From the NCBI RefSeq assembly GCF_037126465.1, contig NC_088203.1:86800668-86864667 (forward strand): DNA of 64,000 nt. The letters run 5' to 3'. Source of the stretch: Ornithodoros turicata. Taxonomy: Eukaryota; Arthropoda; Arachnida; Ixodida; Argasidae. The notes under the pieces are model-generated. The model had not been told where the DNA came from, did no database searches, and saw only the letters and a program-made list of their open reading frames with translations. Both the position numbers and the translations under genes were made by a program. Shown here one piece after another: positions 57,255 to 64,000 of the stretch (position 1 is its first letter; every line of letters starts with the position of its first letter).

Positions 57255-57940
57255 GAAAACGAAGAATGGAGGCTCTCGCCCCTGGCTCGTTGAAAATATA
57301 GCAGAATATGCCCACCATCTTCGGATGACCAGCCACAAGTCACCATCCCATACGTTAGTGGCATCAGTAAAATCCTTGCAGGAATTATGGAGATGAGGGA
57401 ATTATGGAGATGAGGGGTTCATACAAGTCAGTGACCACTATCGGTCGCCGTATTCCTCGGCCAAAAGATCGGTCACCCAAGGAGAGGGCCCAAGGAGGGG
57501 TATAGAAAATTCTGTGCGTCACGTATGATGTGTCATACGCAAGGGAAACAAAGAACTTCCCCAAAAGATTCAGGCAACACAAAACGATGTCCGAAAAGCA
57601 GACATAGAAGGAAGCGCTGTGGCAGAATACTGTCAAAGCCCTGATCACGTCATCGACTTCGGGAATGCCGAAATCGTGGACTGTGAAACCCACCCCATGA
57701 CAAGATAGTTCTTGGAATCCCGGTGCATTCAATCTACCTCAAGAAATATCAATCGGTCCGTCGCGCTTACGTCCACGGCCTGCGCCACCTGACCTCACAA
57801 CGACCACCCCGCTATAGAATAAAAGCCATCCCCCCACGACCATTTTAGTCACCCCTGAAGAAGAAGGAGAACGGGCTTCGAAAAACGTCGAGTCCCTTCG
57901 GAAATGGAATTTCGTTGGTGATATTTCTGCTCAGAACTAC
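57255..57940 (+). pseudogene. Penelope-like element, GIY-YIG endonuclease end (frameshifted)
   Basis: Plus-strand pieces in order: PYVSGISKILAGI, then a segment ending RHV near 57530, then KIQATQNDVRKADIEGSAVAEYC, SPDHVIDFGNAEIVDCETH, FLESRCIQSTSRNINRSV and the 3' tail around '...aaaagccatccccccacgacca'. These match the linker and GIY-YIG endonuclease C-terminus of Penelope-like elements. A 17-bp duplication at about 57381-57414 and frame changes break it. The reverse transcriptase is absent. A hammerhead-like motif follows at 57855-57883. Confidence 0.75.
57855..57883 (+). ncRNA. hammerhead-ribozyme-like core
   Basis: CTGAAGA (57855-57861, fits CUGANGA) and CGAAA (57879-57883) flank a short stem: GAAG 57863-57866 with CTTC 57876-57879 around a 9-nt loop, with one unpaired base. 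Hammerhead motifs are known in Penelope-like elements. The stem is short and overlaps the GAAA box by one base, so activity is uncertain. Confidence 0.4.
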
Positions 57941-57944
57941 AAGG

Positions 57945-58995
57945 GGCGCGAGCAGTTGCTCACCGGACAATTGCTCACCAACAAAAACTGCTGAGGCCGG
58001 ATAATTGCTCGACACAGAACCACTGAAGCCGAACATTTGCTCACCGCAGTTAGCCTATAGATGGGCTGCATCGGTTCTCCAGAAAGAGGGAAAAGAAGCA
58101 CGCGTAAAGGCGGGTTGCGCAGGTTCACCAGAAAGATGGAATAAGCACCGATAAAGCTATATTGTGACCAAGCCATGCAGGTCATGTATATATGGCGCCC
58201 CATATACTTGACTTTTCTATGTTAGCTGAACTTCTTCTATTTTTTTTTTCGTTTTTTTTTTTTTAGCTTCCTAAGGTTGCTTCAAATCAATCCACGAAAT
58301 CCACTAGTGAAGAGGGTGAGCCGAGAGGTCGCCAACTTGCAGGCACACCTGAGGCGTCTTTGTCAGGACTACCTGCGTCACCAGGATCTTCCATGACACA
58401 TAGAAGCCGTGGAGATATGCATCCGCTTCCGAAGCCATTAGGATGATGAAAATAAACACCACGTGGTTTCAAAAGCACACTTGTCTTTGGAAGCAGCAAC
58501 TCCGCTTTGTCCACGAAAAACGACAAGAATCCGCAAGGAAGCAGAACCCACAAAAGGGCAAGGAAGCAGGAGAGCTTGTGATGACGCACGGACATCCATA
58601 ATTAAAAAGGAGAGACTGAGGGACGCATAAACAACATGTCGTATTGTGGCCGTGTCGTTTATGTGTTCCTCAGTCTCTGAATTTTAATTATGGATGTAAG
58701 AACTCCACGTTTGCGGGAAGCATCCGTCCTTAGAAGGCTAAAAAAGAGGTTCAGCCAAACATAGAAAAGTCATGTATATTAGCCCATAAACGCGAAATAA
58801 AACCACATCACAAAGAAACAAGAAATGATAACAACAACAACTTTATTTTGTGATTATGTTAATAATATATCTATTTATCTGGCTGTGATTATCTCGTGGC
58901 GAGGAACTGTCCGGTTTCAGCGGTTCTGTGATGAGCAAATGTCCGGTGAGCAATGGTCCGGTATCCCAACTACTCGTACAATTACCCAACCAGAC
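57945..58995. mobile_element. foldback element with GGACAATTGCTCACC arms
   Basis: Three nested pairs of inverted blocks: 57950-58040 with 58905-58975 ('ttgctcaccggacaa' units and 'cacagaaccactgaagcc'), 58200-58235 with 58740-58780 ('gacttttctatgtt.gctgaac'), and 58592-58632 with 58657-58697 ('acatccataattaaaa...gagactgagg'). No protein. It seems to have inserted into the Penelope-like tail. Confidence 0.75.
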
Positions 58996-59358
58996 ACGTT
59001 TTTTTTTTCCTTTGCATTTTTTAATAAAGATATCCCACTTCACGTTCAAATATGCAATATGCACATATTTTCATGCTAAATATGCCATACGGGCCAAATA
59101 TGCATTTTTATGCATCAGAACCGTTCTGGGCGGTCCCAAACTAAGATCAACAGCGTTTCTTCATCGTCTAGAAGCGACATAGAGACAGAAAGAAATCATG
59201 CACCCTGCATGAAAATACGCGCTCTAATTATTATTATTATTAAGGACACGCCCAAAATTCCACTGCAAGAATGAGACCATGAAGGCCATTGTGCGCCCCA
59301 ATGTGCCAAGAGGGCCCATAATTTAAGACGCTTTCTTTACGTAGCTAGGCTGCCTTGG

Positions 59359-59553
59359 AGACCTCTATAATAAAAAGCGATAAAAACCGGGCTGTTTGGT
59401 GGTACATCTAAAAGCGATAAAACCCCGGTGCAGGGGACACAAAGAGACAACACAGACGAAGCACTGTTGAGCAGTATTGAATTCAGTGCTTCGTCTGTGT
59501 TGTCTCTTTGTGTCCCCTGCACCGGGGTTTTATCGCTTTTAGACCTCTATAAT
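59359..59553. repeat. perfect 60-bp snapback with flanking direct repeat
   Basis: 59407-59466 and 59484-59543 are perfect inverted copies around a 17-bp loop. 'agacctctataat' occurs at 59359-59371 and again at 59541-59553, overlapping the right arm. 'aaaagcgataaaa' is also repeated just inside the left copy. Confidence 0.92.
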
Positions 59554-59596
59554 GCCTTAGAACCAACTCGGTTTCGACTTCGACTGCGGTACAACC

Positions 59597-60343
59597 TAGT
59601 GATGCTAAACTATCGATAAATTGACTTTGACTGCGGTACAACCTAGTGATGCTAAACTATCGATAAATTGACTTTGACTATCGACAGTGTCGAAAAACTA
59701 TCAATAGTCGACTATCGATAGTACCATCGATAGTTTTACGATAGCCGACTATCGATAGTACCATCGATATTTTTACGATAGTCGACTATCTATAGTACTG
59801 TTCCTTTGCTTTTCTTCGCTATCGATAGCGAGATATGGTTCTCACTATCGATGCTTTCGTTCCCGTCTTCGTTTTCGCAGTGGCTCAGTGACAACGAAAA
59901 CAGAATCACTTGCGACAAAAGTTCTTTCCGTTTAGCTGCAGTGTATGAATGGTGCACTGCAAGCAGGGAAATAAGGTGCTCATCATCATCGCACTCATGA
60001 GACTGCAATGCCGCAATCAATCAAATATCACGTGACCTTGTGCGTGGTTTGAACGGCATCAGAAGCTCAAGGTCACCTTCGGAGGGAAAGCTGCTCTGAG
60101 CTGTATAGTAAAACCTGTAGTAGTCATGCATTTTCTTTTTCTATTTTTATCTGCTCTCCTATCGTTTGCCGATAGCCGGCTATCGATAGTACCATGGGTA
60201 GTTTTTTTACTATCGACAGTCGACAATCGAAGTACGTTCCATAGTCTATCGAAAGCTTTCATTTTCATTTTTGATTTCATCTTCGATAGTTCGATTCCCA
60301 TACGACAATGCATAGTATCGATAGTACTATTGATAGTCGTCTA
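59597..60343. mobile_element. hAT-like MITE 3 (TATCGATAG-rich)
   Basis: GTACAACC (8 bp) lies at 59589-59596, again at 59636-59643 and after the right end at 60344-60351. The element starts TAGTGATGCTAAACTATCGAT and finishes ...GATAGTCGTCTA, so the terminal repeat is weak. A 47-bp tandem duplication (59597-59643) doubles the left end. The interior is filled with 'actatcgatagt' motifs on both flanks. The centre (about 59850-60120) is unique and non-coding. Confidence 0.7.
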
Positions 60344-60351
60344 GTACAACC

Positions 60352-61420
60352 AACAATCCTGCCCTCTTGATACCCTCGCCTCCTTTCACAAACACCACCT
60401 CATGTGCGAGCTATGGTCCTGACCATGCCCACAGCTGTAAGGCCACCAACGGCGAACTGCATGCTTACAACACCACCGTCACCACCATCTTTTCAGTCCA
60501 TTCCAATGAGCCGTTTTGGACACGCTCTTTGGACTTCAACGGATGAAAATCGAAACAAGTGAAATTGAAATTTTTTCTAAATTCTCCAGAATCGCCTCGC
60601 GATTATGCACATCCGCCCGATCCAGATCTTCAAATTGGCCGTATCTCACGCGGAGCGCTAACTTCATCACCCTACTGGGATTCGAAACGACTGCCAACGC
60701 AGAGTCAATTACATCACTTTGTTTGCGTTTGGCTCTCACTGAAACGGCAATCCACACTTACCGTCCGTCCGATGGTGATGGCAATGTGATAAAGAAAATA
60801 CCTCCTTCTGCATCTACTTCCTGAAAAACAGCACTAAAGCTTCGCTCGGCTCGTATTTTTGATCCAGTGGAGTTATTCGTGTCACGCCGCTGGGAATATA
60901 TCGGCATGAATGCACGTGCCCCGATGTGTTCAGATTAGACCTCCATACATCGCTCAGTCAGGCACTGCCAGCGAAAATAACGTGACACATAAAAAAGAAC
61001 GGAGCTTTGATACGTTCCGGTGGCGTCGTTTGTCGTTCAAAGCATTTCGAATTTTGAAATTCACCATGTGGAGCTTTCGAAATAGAGACCGAGCACGTTT
61101 GTCCAAGGGGGCAGCTGCGTATTTTCAGCATATTTTATGTCTACCGGTACTGGACAATTTTATATGCACTCTTGCATTTTCCCTGAGCGGTTCATTATTC
61201 CTTCATTCTTCCTCAGCGATGCAATGGTTCCTCGACGCTCTTTCGATGTTCTATGTCTGTTAAGGTCTTGCGCAAAGGCTTGTATTAGGGTGTATTACGG
61301 TATTACGGTGTTCTACACACCATATGAGTTTCTTTCTCGTTTTGTACGAAGTATAATAACATTTTTGTTTAGATTTGCGGTGGTGATTCGTTCAATCAAT
61401 CAACACCCTGCCCTTTAAGT
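60352..61420. other. no gene recognised
   Basis: The frame at 60516-60824 has no domain I know and lacks splice context. The rest is short frames. Confidence 0.4.
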
Positions 61421-61424
61421 TACA

Positions 61425-61645
61425 TGCTTCGAATCCTGCCACCGGCTGTGCTGTGTTAGGTTTCCCCTGGGTTTCCCGGCAGACTTTCCAGACGAATGTC
61501 GGCACAATTCCCCCTGAAGTCGGCCCAGGACGCACACTAACCCCTCCCCTGTCCCCCACTCCATCCTGCTACCCTCTCCAGATCTGTCTACGTGTGTATA
61601 TGTACTCCCGCTCATAGCCACAGTTGCTTCGCGGCACTAAGACGC
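61425..61645 (+). mobile_element. tRNA-SINE copy, head partly lost
   Basis: Starts at the B-box region 'gcttcgaatcctgccacc', then the 'gaagtcggcccaggac' body and the 3' end 'cacagttgcttcgcggcactaa' with an A+T-rich tail. Confidence 0.78.
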
Positions 61646-61670
61646 ATTAATTTAACACGCATAAGTTTAA

Positions 61671-62557
61671 AGGGACTGTCTCATCCGTCGCGGTCGATTC
61701 CGAAAATGTAGTGTCGTTTTATTCCGCGTTCATCATTGACAATAACGCCGAAAATTCGACGCTAATTAGTGGAGTTAATGTTGATGTTGGCGAAAAAACA
61801 AATAATAATAACAGGGAGAGATTGAATTCGTCACAGGACAAATTCGGCTACTCCTATAAACAGACCCCCTCCCCCTAAAAAAATAAAAATAAAAAATAAA
61901 AAAAGCCGCCGCTGGAGTTGTGGAGTTAGTGGAGTTCTTCCTGTGCAGTTTGATGCAACGCATGGCAAGAACAGACGACGGACGTTGAGGAGATTCCGGA
62001 ATTCCCTCTCTGGAAATCGGAGAAAAACGTCACACGGACAAGGCATCGGTGAGCGCCCTTTGACGTGGACAAGACCAATCAGGGAGCGGCTGGAGGGCCT
62101 TTGACAACCGACTGGCAGGCATGGGGGCTGGCGTCTGCTGGTCGCGGAGAGTCTGTGATCGTCTTAAGAAATGTTGTTTCTGGTTAGCGTGGGACTTGTT
62201 CGTAAAGCTAGGAGAGTAACGCCGTGTTCCACGCAACACGCACGGTCGCGTCATAACTCACACTGTCAGTCGTCGTGTTTACCGAGGTCTTTTCACTTAG
62301 TATATTGCGGTGCGAACACGTAGCAGCAGACGGCTTCGGAGACAATCGCCCGCGCTGCGCTCCCATTCGTGTGCCTCGCTGACGTCATAATGGTGTTACG
62401 ATCGCTGGTGCTTGCTTAGTTGCAGAAAGAGTGCGAATCTTTAAAGCTCGTTTATTTAATATGTAAGCTGTTTTCGGCAGGGAAACTTTGTCAAGTTGAC
62501 TGTGAAGTCGCGACGAACATGGGACTCATACACACGTTTTCGGACGCGACAGTCCCT
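61671..62557. mobile_element. non-autonomous relative of the P2X7/THAP transposon
   Basis: Ends AGGGACTGTC and GACAGTCCCT with TAA on both sides (61668-61670, 62558-62560), inside TTAA at each edge. The left end matches 47377 onward ('agggac.gtc.cat', then 'ggtc.att.cgaaa'). The right end matches 57250 inward ('gtcgc.tccg', 'aaacga..tttaaa..ttcgc'). It also carries an 'acgtcac.cgga.aa' block near 62027. No coding frame. Confidence 0.75.
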
Positions 62558-62771
62558 TAAAAAAAAACAAAAAAAAACATGCGCATATGAGCTAGGGTTG
62601 TAGATAAAATTATGTGTTCACGACCACGCGCTCACGTTATGCACATCCTATTTCTTTTTTTAGCCAATAGATATTATCTACTAAAAAGCTATGCCAGCAG
62701 CTCAGATGCTGTTTCAACCAATGGGTATATATATAGGCTTCCGGGTTTTCGGACGTTTGTTTTTATTCCTG

Positions 62772-63030
62772 TTAGCGCCGCGAAGCAACCGTCGCTATGA
62801 GCGGCGTATAGATGTGGACAGATGAAGAAAGGAGTGGGGGGCAGGGGGGGTTAGTATGTGTCCTGGGCGGACTTCAGGGGGAACTGTGCCGACATACGTC
62901 TGGAAAGTCTTCGGAAAACCCAGGGAAAACCTCAGACAGCACAGCCGGTGGCAAGATTCGAACCCACCACCACCCAGTCTTCACCACGACCTCGGCTATC
63001 ACCAACGAGCGGGACGCCTTAACCCCCCCC
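62772..63030 (-). mobile_element. tRNA-derived SINE copy
   Basis: Minus strand: B box 'gggttcgaatctt' at about 62954-62966, the body 'gaagtccgcccaggacac' and the 3' end 'cgacggttgcttcgcggcgctaac' at about 62775. The head is bounded by a C-run (63019-63036). Confidence 0.75.
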
Positions 63031-63289
63031 CCCCCCCACCATATGCCGCTGGTTTTTCGGACGTATTAAACAAAATCCTAAAAATTTCGAGCAATCCGAG
63101 TCTGTCACAACTAACCGTTCGCTCCTCAAAACCGAGAAGCTCTCGGTTACTGGAAAAGCCGTGATCTCTGGTGGCTGGATGACGGAGTTCGCTCCCTTTT
63201 CTGTCAATATTGCCTCGCAAAGCGGGTAATGAGCCCCCGCGACGAGGAAGGCCGCTCTCCAGACCCAAGATCGATGTGCAGCTGTCCTT

Positions 63290-63570
63290 CACTTAAAGTG
63301 CCACTCCGGACTCGGAAAGCAGCGTTTATTTTATTTAGTGCTGCTACCATAGGACATCTTTAGCGTCACCCGCTGCAGACCTTTCCTGACCGCTTCAATA
63401 TATTTTCCAGGCGTCGTTTCAACCGCTGAGCTCCACCGTTTCAAGTCTTTCTGTTTCCATCTTGGTTTGTGTGCGCCTCCGCAATGCTCGGAGTCCGCTT
63501 GACCCAGGTTCATCTGCATTAAGGTGCCACTCCGGACTCGGAAAACAGCGTTTATTTTATTTAGTCCATG
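63290..63570. repeat. direct repeat of a TTAA-type terminus
   Basis: 'gtgccactccggactcgga' followed by 'agcgtttattttatttagt' occurs at 63298-63340 and again at 63526-63568, in the same orientation, each preceded by ttaa(a/g). They look like two left ends of one element type. Confidence 0.7.
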
Positions 63571-64000
63571 GAAAGAAGGTGCCTCAAGGATTCTATACGC
63601 GAAATTTCAATCCTGCTTACGAACGCTGTGCATTTCTATAAATTTTTGAAGATCTGCTGAGCCTCCACAAGTTTCGATGACGCGAGGAGCGGGTGACGTA
63701 ATCATAAGCCCACAAATTGCAATGATGTCATGTTCTGGAAAGGGCACTCGTCTCCTAGCAACGACGCCGGCATCCGGGAGAGTCACGTGGTGAAGAAGTC
63801 ACATGACGCATATCGAAAGAGGGGAAACTGGGAGAGATGTCTTCTCCCTTTTTGTGTTTTCTCGAATTTCGGAGCGGTCGGAGGGTATGTCATGTGGGGC
63901 TGCGCTAACGATGTGCAAAAAGTGAGCCCCCTGGAAGATGCGAACGGCAACAGTGTTGCCAGATGAGAGCCGAGTGCTTCATCGGAGCCTAACATGAAGT
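63571..64000. other. no gene recognised
   Basis: Short frames only up to the window edge. Confidence 0.4.

Overview
This is eukaryotic, repeat-dominated intergenic DNA. It looks like an arthropod genome, most likely a tick. I infer that from several tRNA-derived SINE copies whose body carries the phrase 'gtcggcccagg', from the mix of I-clade LINEs, TTAA-type MITEs and a Penelope-like element, and from spliced genes with GT-AG introns. The taxon is recognised by eye and was not searched. No rRNA gene, functional tRNA gene, CRISPR array or conserved single-copy host gene is visible. Nearly everything that can be named is a mobile element or a relic of one.

Layout. 1-6.1 kb holds two TIR elements (911-1543, 5009-6113) and interspersed repeats. 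6.1-8.5 kb is a CR1/L2-like LINE whose two halves face opposite ways (5' inversion). 9.2-16.5 kb holds a PIF/Harbinger-like MITE, clusters of a degenerate GTTTGATCGAACG repeat, a LINE reverse-transcriptase relic, a 0.4-kb tandem duplication, several copies of a 'gtcggcccag' repeat and two LINE 3' ends lying tail to tail. 17.5-22.7 kb is a nearly full-length, frameshifted I-clade LINE on the minus strand, with ORF1 zinc knuckles and endonuclease, reverse transcriptase and RNase H domains. 24-35 kb holds SINEs, two miniature LTR elements (25242-25863 and 33552-34478) and decayed I-clade LINEs. 35-42 kb is largely featureless. 42.5-46.4 kb holds two hAT-type MITEs with perfect 8-bp target duplications and two copies of a TA-type MITE.

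The most interesting part is 47.4-57.3 kb. Two inverted ends, each abutting TTAA, enclose two convergent spliced genes. The plus-strand gene encodes a P2X7-like C-terminal cysteine domain (47937-48416, incomplete). The minus-strand gene encodes a THAP zinc finger (56909-55773, three exons, 159 aa predicted). A palindrome carrying AATAAA on both strands lies between them. Both ends match the two ends of an 0.9-kb non-autonomous element at 61671-62557, so this looks like a two-gene DNA transposon. In the intron of its plus-strand gene lies an intact 5.6-kb LTR retrotransposon (48489-54083) with identical LTRs, a tRNA-Leu primer site and one 1462-residue gag-pol ORF. Its integrase lies upstream of its reverse transcriptase and its capsid is SCAN-like, which marks the Gmr1-like branch of Ty3/Gypsy. 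Downstream lie a Penelope-like fragment with a hammerhead-like motif, a foldback element, a perfect 60-bp snapback, a third hAT-like element and more SINEs.
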